DNA of 64,000 nucleotides from CAVWDU01 sp963840725. GTDB lineage: Bacteria > Pseudomonadota > Gammaproteobacteria > Pseudomonadales > Halieaceae. Made by a program: the position numbers and the translations under genes. The stretch is from contig CAWIZY010000004.1 in NCBI GenBank assembly GCA_963840725.1, positions 372,001-436,000 of the forward strand. Reading direction: 5' to 3'. The notes under the pieces are model-generated. The model saw only the letters and a program-made list of their open reading frames with translations. It was not told the origin of the DNA and ran no database searches. Below are positions 9,967 through 17,538 of this stretch, piece by piece. How positions within the stretch are numbered: position 1 is the stretch's first letter; each line of letters opens with the position of its first letter.

Positions 9967-11184
9967 CTACTGCGATTGACCGAGCCATTCCCAAACGGAG
10001 TTAAAAGCTGGCCCTACCTGGGTGCTGGCCTGGGATATTGATAACACCTGTTTGCGCCCTGCTGCCGCTTTTTCTCGCGACAGTACGAAGCGCAGCTCTA
10101 CGTCGCGCTTTACATCAGTATCGCTGGAACTGACCTGTATCGCCATCAGTGCGTCGGTGGCCAGGAATTCGCTATAGCCTTCCAGGCTGAATGAGGGATC
10201 CACATTGTCGATTCCCTCGGGGCGGGTCAACACCAGTCGATCATAATTGAATTCGGCGGCAACCATGTAGGCTCCCCCTGGCTTGATCTGCACCGGAGCC
10301 GATTCACTACCGTCCTCAAACAAGGGGGCTGGATTACAGCCTCGGTAGGCTTTGATGATAAGGCAGGCGGCAGCTGTGCCAGTATTCCTGAGACTGAAAT
10401 TATTTATTGCGCGCGAGCCATAGGCGTCGGAGGCCGACACCGAGTGCCCCGGCGACGCATCTGTTGGTTTGCCCAGAAACTCAAAAACAATATCGCGACC
10501 CTCTTTGTACCAGTTGTTACTGCAGCCCAGGTCACCCAGAGAAGCACTGAACTGATCGGTACTGTCGGCTCTGGTGGCGTGAGCCTGGGATCCTGGTTCT
10601 TCACAGATTCCATAAAATGCTACGGGCAGGCCCGGCTGCGGATCGCCGGTGGTGAAGGGTATATTGTGAGACTCAATCAGGAAACTACCGCCACTCAGTT
10701 CCAAACTACAGTGATCGAGACTATCCAACTCCAATGTAAACGCCAGCCGGTCGATAACGACGTCAGCGCAGCCAGCGGGCACCACTGCCCGAGCAATCCG
10801 GCCATCACAGGCCAGGGACCAGTACAGCGGCATCTCGTCGTAGAACAGGTTATGTCCATCGAGTGTCTGCACGGGCCGACCATCCACAAGGTTGCCAAAG
10901 CGCAGGGGAAATGGGTCGGCAACGGGTACGGGGACGTCCCCGACACAATGCGGTGTTTCGGAAGACTCTGATTCAATGAGTTCCGAGACGATCCTGGTCC
11001 CGCTCAGCTCACACAATCTCATTGATGATCCATCAATCAGCTCCAGCTCTGCGCCACCTCCCAGCGGGGTAATAACTGTCTCGCCCTCAGTCAGCTCATC
11101 GCCGACGCAGAGCATACGTAAATTGCCCAGATCATCGTGCGCGTACACTTGCCCAGCCAACACCACCGCTTTAGCGATCACCAT
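9967..11184 (-). CDS. protein with LapA-retention/FecR-like N-terminal module, Cys-rich, 405 aa
   Basis: The first 65 residues fit the pattern of LapA/BapA retention modules: V-x-x-G-x-V-x-A near residues 8-15, L-x-V-G-D-x-L-x-x-G-E-x-V at 25-37, then G-G-x-x-L-x-L-x-D-G-S. FecR domains share much of this pattern. There is no signal peptide, which favours the type-1-secreted retention type over a periplasmic FecR protein. The rest is unlike a repetitive adhesin: only 405 residues, no RTX or Ig repeats, and ten cysteines. An A-A-A-G tetrapeptide at 373-376 resembles a LapG cleavage site but is near the C-terminus instead of just after the module. It converges on the lapD-like gene. Function unknown; it could be a degenerate or miniature LapD-controlled surface protein. 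The ATG at 11184 has only a weak GAGATGG upstream. Confidence 0.55.
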   Translation of the reverse strand: MVIAKAVVLAGQVYAHDDLGNLRMLCVGDELTEGETVITPLGGGAELELIDGSSMRLCELSGTRIVSELIESESSETPHCVGDVPVPVADPFPLRFGNLVDGRPVQTLDGHNLFYDEMPLYWSLACDGRIARAVVPAGCADVVIDRLAFTLELDSLDHCSLELSGGSFLIESHNIPFTTGDPQPGLPVAFYGICEEPGSQAHATRADSTDQFSASLGDLGCSNNWYKEGRDIVFEFLGKPTDASPGHSVSASDAYGSRAINNFSLRNTGTAAACLIIKAYRGCNPAPLFEDGSESAPVQIKPGGAYMVAAEFNYDRLVLTRPEGIDNVDPSFSLEGYSEFLATDALMAIQVSSSDTDVKRDVELRFVLSREKAAAGRKQVLSISQASTQVGPAFNSVWEWLGQSQ

Positions 11185-11239
11185 AATTATTGTCCATCTC
11201 TATCGGTCAGCCGAAATCATTGCCATTGTTCAGAGGCGC

Positions 11240-11389
11240 CCTGGCAGGCTGTTGATTTTCGTTTTCGAGGCAGTCACTGGTAGGCAAAAACAGGAGAAAT
11301 ATGGGCGTGTACAGTGAATACACGACCGATTTGAGCCTGTTTTTAACGTGGCAGTGGCCACCCAGATAGAAAATCAAAAACCTGCCAGG
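11240..11389. repeat. 150-bp inverted-repeat structure (21-bp arms, 19/21 matched)
   Basis: The left arm is 11240-11260 (CCTGGCAGG...GATTTTC). The right arm is 11369-11389 (GAAAATC...CCTGCCAGG). They are reverse complements except for two positions and are separated by 108 bases. The structure fills most of the gap between the LuxR-type gene and the retention-module-like gene, both on the minus strand. It therefore lies in the 5' region of the latter. It may be a small mobile element, a structured leader or a regulatory RNA. Confidence 0.7.
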
Positions 11390-11463
11390 AATCCTACGCG
11401 ACGAAAGCGACTGGGCCATTGGACTATCGGGTAGAAAAATCGCTGGATTATTCGTAGTGTGAA

Positions 11464-12084
11464 TCAACGCACAACCATACCGACGGGCAGGTTGTTCATT
11501 CTCAGGGCCAGCTGCACCCGGTCACGCACGCTCAGCTTTTCAAAAATCGCCGACAAGTGTGCCTTGACCGTGCGCTCGGTAATCATGAGCGTTGCTGCAA
11601 TTTCCCGGTTTGTGGCGCCCCGGGCGACCTGTTCGGCGACCATCTGCTCTCGAGAAGTCAGACTGGAAACATCGGTCTTGACCCGCGTTCGCAGTGAAGG
11701 CAGCCCGGCGGATAACGAAAAAACCTGTTGTTTCAACTCCGGCGCGATCCAGACGCCGCCGTGTTCGACGACCAGGGCAATCTCCCAGAACTGGCGTGGC
11801 GCTGTGGCGGCATGGCAATAGCCCACGGCGCCAGCACTCATCACTCGCACGGCCTCTTTCGGATCCAATTGTTCAGTGAGAACCACCACGGGCTGACCGA
11901 GGGCAACCGCCTCTCTCAATTGTCGGTTACCCCGTGCTCCCTGGCAGCTGTTCGCGTCCAGCCACAGCACACCGTACTGCAATACGGCCGCCTCTGCAGT
12001 ACTGCTTACGGCAACCGCGTCTGGAAAGGCGGTGTGCCAGCACTCCTGCAATGTGCCCGTCGGGGTGATAAAAAGGTACTCCAT
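11464..12084 (-). CDS. LuxR/NarL-type transcriptional regulator with degenerate receiver domain
   Basis: The C-terminal 65 residues are a classic LuxR helix-turn-helix: LTSREQMVAEQVARGATNRE, then IAATLMITERTVKAHLSAIF. The N-terminal part folds like a response-regulator receiver but lacks the paired acidic residues after strand 1 (FITPTG). It also lacks the lysine of the usual G-A-x-G-Y-x-x-K segment, which here reads GAVGYCHAAT. An aspartate is kept in VLWLDAN. Such receivers, as in CsgD and VpsT, often work without phosphorylation. I chose the ATG at 12084 because of TGGAG six bases upstream; an ATG at 12174 would add 30 residues without a good ribosome-binding site. It reads towards the retention-module-like gene and may regulate it. 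Confidence 0.75.
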   Translation of the reverse strand: MEYLFITPTGTLQECWHTAFPDAVAVSSTAEAAVLQYGVLWLDANSCQGARGNRQLREAVALGQPVVVLTEQLDPKEAVRVMSAGAVGYCHAATAPRQFWEIALVVEHGGVWIAPELKQQVFSLSAGLPSLRTRVKTDVSSLTSREQMVAEQVARGATNREIAATLMITERTVKAHLSAIFEKLSVRDRVQLALRMNNLPVGMVVR

Positions 12085-12285
12085 GAATGCTCCATCAACA
12101 GTCCGGACCACCGCGTAGTCTTCGCTGGCGCTTGCCGGTTTCGGGCAGATGACAACCCGCTCGCTGTGCAGCATAAGACAGTGTCCAAACGGTCACCAAG
12201 CGCCGACTGAGCGCCTCATCACAGTTCCGGAAGTAATCGCGTTTCGAAGGATGGAAGACGCTTGTAGAGGAAGGGTTTAAACGCC

Positions 12286-12325
12286 CCCGAGGCCGGTCAG
12301 AGGCCCACTTCGGACCGGCCTCGGG
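12286..12325 (-). terminator. 13-bp GC-rich hairpin at the end of kbl
   Basis: CCCGAGGCCGGTC (12286-12298) is perfectly complementary to 12313-12325, with a 14-base loop. The kbl stop codon (12297-12299) lies inside it. Downstream on the minus strand is GGGCGTTTAAAC, a poor U tract, so termination efficiency is uncertain. Confidence 0.5.
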
Positions 12326-13496
12326 CAAAGGCCTCCAGGGCCAGATCGAGGTCATCGGTGCTCAATGCAGCTGACATCTGGGTACGAATTCGCGCCTTGC
12401 CACGCGGTACCACGGGGAACGAGAAGGCCACCACGTAGACACCATGGGCCAGCACCGCTTCCGCGAATCGGGACGCCAGTGAGGCATCGTGCAACATGAC
12501 CGGGACGATCGGATGCTCGCCGGGCAGCAACTCAAAGCCAAGACGCTCCAGACCTTCGCGAAAATAGGCCGTGTTGCTGGCCAGGCGATGCCGCAGATCC
12601 GGTTCTTCGCTGACCAGCTCGATAGCCCGAATAGCTCCCGCCACCACCGGCGGAGCCACCGTGTTAGAGAACAGGTAGGGACGCGATCGTTGCCGCAATA
12701 ACTGCACGATCTCCCGCCGTGCGGCGGTGTAACCGCCACTGCCGCCGCCCAGCGCCTTGCCGAGGGTGCCAGTGATGATATCCACTCGCTCCATGCAGCC
12801 GAGCAGCTCATGTGTGCCGCGGCCGTTTTCCCCGACGAACCCGGTCGCATGACAATCGTCAAAATGCACCAGTGCATCGTAGCGCTCTGCCAGGTCACAG
12901 ATTTCATCAAGCCGGGCGACATAGCCATCCATGGAGAAAACACCATCCGTGGTGATCAGCTTGAATCTCGCCCCGCCCGCATCGGCTGCCTGCAGCTGCG
13001 CCTCGAGATCCGCCATATCGCTATTGCGGTATCGAAATCGACGGGCCTTGCACAGTCTTACGCCATCAATAATGCTCGCGTGGTTGAGCTCGTCAGAAAT
13101 AACAGCGTCTTCCGGTCCCAGGAGCGTTTCAAAAAGCCCGCCATTGGCGTCGAAGCAGGAGGGGTACAGAATCGTATCCTCGGTGACCAGAAACCGACTG
13201 ATGGTGTCCTCCAGCTGTTTGTGCAACGACTGGGTGCCACAGATGAATCGGACCGAGGCCAGGCCGTAACCCCATTCGTCAAGACCCCGCGCCGCGGCCT
13301 TCCTCACCTCGGGGTGCTGGGCGAGGCCCAGGTAATTATTGGCACAGAGGTTCAGTACCTCCGCACCACCGGCAACCCCAACATGGGCGCCCTGAGGCGT
13401 GATGATCTCGCGCTCGCGCTTGTACAGGCCGGCCTCTTCAATGGCACTTAGCTCACCCGCCAGGTGCTCCTGAAATCGTGCGTAACTTGCGTTCAT
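12297..13496 (-). CDS. kbl: 2-amino-3-ketobutyrate coenzyme A ligase (glycine C-acetyltransferase)
   Basis: A 399-residue PLP enzyme of the alpha-oxoamine synthase family that cleaves 2-amino-3-oxobutyrate with CoA into glycine and acetyl-CoA. The PLP lysine lies in GTLGKALGGG (about K247). CANNYLGLAQHPEV near residue 51 and HFDDCHATGFVG near 211 are typical family motifs. Length is as expected. The ATG at 13496 has GGGAG seven bases upstream, overlapping the region just after the tdh stop. It therefore forms an operon with tdh for threonine degradation. A strong hairpin covers its stop codon. Confidence 0.95.
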   Translation of the reverse strand: MNASYARFQEHLAGELSAIEEAGLYKREREIITPQGAHVGVAGGAEVLNLCANNYLGLAQHPEVRKAAARGLDEWGYGLASVRFICGTQSLHKQLEDTISRFLVTEDTILYPSCFDANGGLFETLLGPEDAVISDELNHASIIDGVRLCKARRFRYRNSDMADLEAQLQAADAGGARFKLITTDGVFSMDGYVARLDEICDLAERYDALVHFDDCHATGFVGENGRGTHELLGCMERVDIITGTLGKALGGGSGGYTAARREIVQLLRQRSRPYLFSNTVAPPVVAGAIRAIELVSEEPDLRHRLASNTAYFREGLERLGFELLPGEHPIVPVMLHDASLASRFAEAVLAHGVYVVAFSFPVVPRGKARIRTQMSAALSTDDLDLALEAFARGRSEVGL

Positions 13497-13507
13497 AACC
13501 GCGCTCC

Positions 13508-14534
13508 CTACTCCCAGTTGAGAATGACCTTGCTAGCTTCACCCGACTTCATCACGTCGAATCCACGCTGGAATTCGCTACAGTGCAAGCGATGAGTAAT
13601 AACCGGGGCGATGTCGAGGCCGCTGTGCGATCATCACCGACATCTTATACCAGGTCTCATACATCTCGCGGCCATAGATGCCCTTGAGTGTCAGCATGTT
13701 GAAAATGACAATGTTCCAGTCGATCGCGATTTTTTCGCCAGGGATACCCAGCATGGCGACTTTTCCACCGTGGCACATATTGGCCAGCATGTCGTTGAAC
13801 GCCTGGGGGTTGCCGGACATCTCCAAACCGACATCAAAGCCCTCGCTCATACCCAGCTCCTGCTGCACATCGGACAGCGACTCTCGCGTCACGTTGACCG
13901 TCCGGCTGGCACCCAGACTGGCGGCCAGTGCCAGCCGGGAGTCAATCACATCGGTAATGACAACGTGGCGTGCGCCGGCGTGGCGACACACTGCCGCCGC
14001 CATGACGCCGATTGGTCCCGCCCCGGTAATCAGCACATCCTCGCCCAACAAATCGTACTGCAGGGCGGTGTGCACCGCGTTGCCCAATGGATCGAACAAT
14101 GCGGCGACATCAAGGTCAATGCCAGCGGAGTGCTCCCAAACGTTGGACATAGGAAGGGTCAGGTACTCGGCAAAGGCACCGGGACGGTCGACCCCGATAC
14201 CGCTGGTGTGCGCGCACAGGTGACGTCTGCCCGCCAGACAATTGCGACACCGCCCACAGACCACATGACCCTCACCGGAGACGATTTGCCCGGGGCGAAA
14301 GTCATTGACGTTTGAGCCCGTCTCGACAACCTCGCCGACGAACTCGTGCCCCACCACCATGGGCACCGGGATCGTCTTCTGAGCCCACTCATCCCAGTTG
14401 TAAATATGCATATCGGTGCCGCAAATAGCGGTGCGCTTTACTCTGATCAGCACATCGTTGATGCCGACCCTGGGAAGGTCCACCTCTTCCATCCACAAAC
14501 CCGGGGTCGCTTCCTTCTTGACCAATGCTTTCAT
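13508..14534 (-). pseudogene. tdh: L-threonine 3-dehydrogenase, one single-base frameshift near the C-terminus
   Basis: A zinc- and NAD-dependent medium-chain dehydrogenase oxidising threonine to 2-amino-3-oxobutyrate, the substrate of Kbl encoded 11 bases downstream. Visible features are CGTDMHIYNWDEW (catalytic zinc), GHEFVGEV, the structural-zinc cysteines in CGRCRNCLAGRRHLC, and the NAD motif GAGPIGVMAA. The ATG at 14534 gives the standard MKALVKK start. The frame is lost at SVMIAQ (about 13620). The correct ending (GLDIAPVITHR...ASKVILNWE, stop at 13508-13510) continues in another frame. Removing one C in CAGCGGCCTC restores exactly 341 residues, the length of the E. coli enzyme. As written, the last 37 residues would be lost or replaced. 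Sequencing error is likely because the tail is perfectly conserved. Confidence 0.88.
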
Positions 14535-14645
14535 GATGCCTGTTCCACCGTGACTGGAGATACAAGAATACACCAGTACGGCTGCGGCGGAACTAGTCCG
14601 GGGACTGGCCCGCGGACTGGGTCATGGCCTGGGCCGCCGGCTGGC

Positions 14646-15725
14646 TCATGAGCAGACCCGGAGGTTATGGCGGCGCTGCAGGCTCAGCGAGTGGGTCAGC
14701 CAGAGCAGGCAACTGAGCAAAAGTAGCGCGCCGCCCTGATGGGCCGCCGCCAATGGCACCGGCACATGCAGCACCAGGGTGCTGATACCGAGACCGAGTT
14801 GCAGCAACAAGGCCAGTTCCAGCGCAATAGCCCCCACGCGAGCGCGCCCTGCCGTGCCGGTGCGCAATACCAACACCACGAGAGCCGTTATCGCCAGGAA
14901 GAGGAAATACGCCAACATGCGGTGATTGAACTGGATCGTGGTGACATCCTCGAAAGCAGCCAGCCAGGCGGGGCTGCCAGCATACAAGCCTGGCGGAAAG
15001 AACTCCGTACCCATCAGCGGCCAGGTGCCGTAGGCAAGACCCGCCCGGGTGCCTGCGACCAGCCCGCCTGACAGAATCATCACAAAAACCAACCCCACCA
15101 GCACCAGTGACAGTTTGCTCCAGCCGGCAGCAGCCCGGTCGCGCACCCCGCGCTCTGGCGCCAACAATTCAAACGCCAGCCACAACAGGGAGGCATAGAT
15201 AAGCACCGCCAGGCCCAGGTGAGCAGTGAGCCGGTATTGGCTCACATGAGGCACATTCACCAGACCACTCTTCACCATGTACCAGCCCAGCAGACCCTGC
15301 AGACCCCCGAGGCAAAACAAGCCCAGAAGTTTTGGCACCAGTTTGGGTCGCAAGTACCCTTTAGCCAGAAAGAACAAAAACGGGAGCAAAAACAAGACTC
15401 CGATCAGGCGGCCCAGCATCCGGTGAAGGTACTCGTACATAAAGATCGTCTTGAACTGGTCAAGGCTCATGCCCCGATTGATCTGCTGGTACTCGGGGAA
15501 TTGCCGGTACTTCTCAAAGGTTTCGGTCCACGCCTGCTCCGAAAGCGGCGGCACGACACCCATCAGCGGTTTCCACTCCACCATGGACAAACCCGAGTCG
15601 GTCAGACGCGTCACACCACCGAGCAATACCATACCAAACACGACCGCAGCACAGACCAGTAGCCACCCGCCAACCCACTGGTCATAACGTGTCTGCACAA
15701 CTGCCACTCTGTCGTCTGTCGTCAT
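14646..15725 (-). CDS. ctaA: haem A synthase (CtaA/Cox15 family)
   Basis: Polytopic membrane protein of 359 residues with about eight hydrophobic segments. It oxidises haem O to haem A for cytochrome c oxidase. Type-2 (Cox15-like) features are visible: GGVTRLTDSGLSMVEWKP near residue 37, the haem-ligand region YEYLHRMLGR near 98, LTAHLGLAV in the centre and FNHRMLAYFLF near 270. The second of two possible starts (ATG 15725, directly after an in-frame GTG) has AGG eight bases upstream and is preferred. No cox or ctaB genes are adjacent. It lies downstream of, and in the opposite direction to, the scoAB operon. Confidence 0.92.
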   Translation of the reverse strand: MTTDDRVAVVQTRYDQWVGGWLLVCAAVVFGMVLLGGVTRLTDSGLSMVEWKPLMGVVPPLSEQAWTETFEKYRQFPEYQQINRGMSLDQFKTIFMYEYLHRMLGRLIGVLFLLPFLFFLAKGYLRPKLVPKLLGLFCLGGLQGLLGWYMVKSGLVNVPHVSQYRLTAHLGLAVLIYASLLWLAFELLAPERGVRDRAAAGWSKLSLVLVGLVFVMILSGGLVAGTRAGLAYGTWPLMGTEFFPPGLYAGSPAWLAAFEDVTTIQFNHRMLAYFLFLAITALVVLVLRTGTAGRARVGAIALELALLLQLGLGISTLVLHVPVPLAAAHQGGALLLLSCLLWLTHSLSLQRRHNLRVCS

Positions 15726-16060
15726 CACTGCCTGTTCCTTCTCCGGGGCGGCATGATAACCGAAAATTTCGGCCCACGCCGTTAAAGTGGCCCCTTGCAG
15801 GGAACTTGACCAGGTAGAACAGGCGGCCGCAACAGGTCACCGCGCAGAACCTGCCAGCAATGACGCCGGTGACCCATAACCACCCCTGGCGCCCTGCCCA
15901 CACCGGTGGTGGCTCAGCCGCGACCGCGCTCACTGGCCGGGCCTGAAGCATTTGATAAATGTCGACCAGTATTGCACTCTACGACGGCTGCCCCACCGGC
16001 GGCACCCATACCCGGGTGGATTTACCGATGATCCACAGAGCAGCGCCTGAGGAGAACAAG
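15726..16060. other. 335-base intergenic region between divergent ctaA and scoA
   Basis: No gene is supported. A plus-strand frame open from 15959 joins scoA in frame, but it has no ribosome-binding site and its translation (many Thr/Gly/Pro) is unlike CoA transferases. Promoters for both flanking genes should lie here; I see no strong consensus hexamers. Confidence 0.5.
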
Positions 16061-16762
16061 ATGTCGGGCTTCGACAAGGTAGTAAGCAGCTATGAGGCGG
16101 CACTTGATGGCCTCGAAGACAACATGACCATCGTAGCCGGTGGTTTCGGGCTCTGTGGCAACCCCGAAAACCTGATCAAAGAAATCAAGCGGCGTGGCAC
16201 CCGGGGTCTGACCATCGCCTCCAATAACTGTGGCACCGATGAACATGGGCTGGGCATACTGCTGCAGGACCGGCAGATCAGGAAAATGATCGCATCCTAC
16301 GTGGGTGAGAATGCCATGTTCGAGGCGCAGATGATGAGTGGCGACCTCGAGGTAGAGCTAACGCCGCAGGGCACCCTGGCCGAAAAGATGCGAGCCGGTG
16401 GTGCCGGCATACCCGCCTTTTACACGGCGACCGGCTACGGGACGCCTGTTGGCGAGGGTAAGGAAGTACGAGAATTCAATGGCCGCCACTACATTCTGGA
16501 GGAAGCCATACACGGTGACTTCTCGATTGCCAGGGCCTGGAAGGGTGATCGGTACGGCAATCTGTTGTTCCGCAAGACAGCCCGTAATTTCAACCCCATG
16601 GCGATTACCGCAGGGAGAATCGCGGTCGTGGAAGTTGAGGAGATCGTCGAGGTTGGCGAGCTGGACCCGGACCAGATTCATTTACCGGGCATTTATGTCG
16701 ACCGCCTGATTCAGGGCAGCTTCGAGAAAGTCATAGAACAACGCACTGTCCGGAGTGCCTGA
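16061..16762 (+). CDS. scoA: 3-oxoacid CoA-transferase subunit A
   Basis: The 233-residue alpha subunit of succinyl-CoA:3-ketoacid (or acetoacetate) CoA transferase, used to activate acetoacetate. The glycine-rich CoA-binding segment TIVAGGFGLCGNPENLI is near residue 24. TASNNCGTDEHGLGILL-like and GAGIPAFYTATGYGT segments are family hallmarks. The ATG at 16061 is preceded by GGAG in GAGGAGAACAAG. An in-frame upstream extension from 15959 is rejected. The partner subunit gene starts 14 bases after the stop, forming a two-gene operon. Confidence 0.93.
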   Translation: MSGFDKVVSSYEAALDGLEDNMTIVAGGFGLCGNPENLIKEIKRRGTRGLTIASNNCGTDEHGLGILLQDRQIRKMIASYVGENAMFEAQMMSGDLEVELTPQGTLAEKMRAGGAGIPAFYTATGYGTPVGEGKEVREFNGRHYILEEAIHGDFSIARAWKGDRYGNLLFRKTARNFNPMAITAGRIAVVEVEEIVEVGELDPDQIHLPGIYVDRLIQGSFEKVIEQRTVRSA

Positions 16763-16775
16763 GGAGGTATTGGTA

Positions 16776-17438
16776 ATGGCTCTGACTCGCGAGCAACTGG
16801 CGCAACGGGTTGCGCAGGAATTCCAGGACGGCTACTACATCAACCTGGGTATCGGCATACCCACGCTGGCGGCCAACTATGTACCGCCGGGCATCGAGGT
16901 GATGTTGCAGTCCGAGAACGGCTTACTGGGTATGGGCCCATTCCCCCTTGATCAGGAGGTAGACCCGGATTTAATCAATGCCGGCAAGCAAACTGTCACT
17001 ATGGCTTTGGGAGCATCCCTGTTTTCTTCGGCCGACTCTTTCGCCATGATTCGCGGCGGTCATGTGGACCTCACGGTGCTGGGTGCATTCGAGGTAGACA
17101 CCCAGGGCAATATCGCGTCCTATATGATTCCCGGAAAACTCATTAAGGGAATGGGCGGCGCAATGGATCTGGTTGCGGGCGCTGACAATATTATTGTCAC
17201 CATGACTCACGCCTCAAAGCATGGGGAATCCAAGCTTCTGGCCGAGTGCACCCTGCCTCTGACTGGCAAAGGCTGCATCAAGCGGGTGCTCACGGACCTC
17301 GCACTGCTGGACATCGAGCATGGCAAATTCGTACTCAGGGAACGAGCGCCTGGAGTGAGTGTGGCGGACATCGTTAAACTCACCGCCGGCGATCTGGTGG
17401 TACCGGACCAGGTGCCGGAGATGCAAATTCCCGGATGA
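16776..17438 (+). CDS. scoB: 3-oxoacid CoA-transferase subunit B
   Basis: The 220-residue beta subunit that completes the ScoAB heterodimer. The catalytic glutamate lies in QSENGLLGMGPFP (about residue 47), which forms the covalent CoA thioester. GGHVDLTVLGAFEVD and HASKHGESKL are further family motifs. The ATG at 16776 has AGGAGG nearby (about 8-10 bases upstream, beginning right at the scoA stop). A seven-codon upstream extension is therefore rejected. The pair probably feeds acetoacetate carbon into acetyl-CoA. Confidence 0.94.
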   Translation: MALTREQLAQRVAQEFQDGYYINLGIGIPTLAANYVPPGIEVMLQSENGLLGMGPFPLDQEVDPDLINAGKQTVTMALGASLFSSADSFAMIRGGHVDLTVLGAFEVDTQGNIASYMIPGKLIKGMGGAMDLVAGADNIIVTMTHASKHGESKLLAECTLPLTGKGCIKRVLTDLALLDIEHGKFVLRERAPGVSVADIVKLTAGDLVVPDQVPEMQIPG

Positions 17439-17538
17439 GGCGGACCAGCCCCGGCCCTTCGCGAAGTCCGTCAGGCCATCCGTAGCCCCCGCCCATCGCT
17501 TGCAGTAAACTGCCGCTCCACACGAATAGGCCGACACC

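Noticed and set aside
9967..11184. Full LapA-type RTX adhesin
   Set aside because: Too short, cysteine-rich, no calcium-binding nonapeptide repeats or type I secretion signal.
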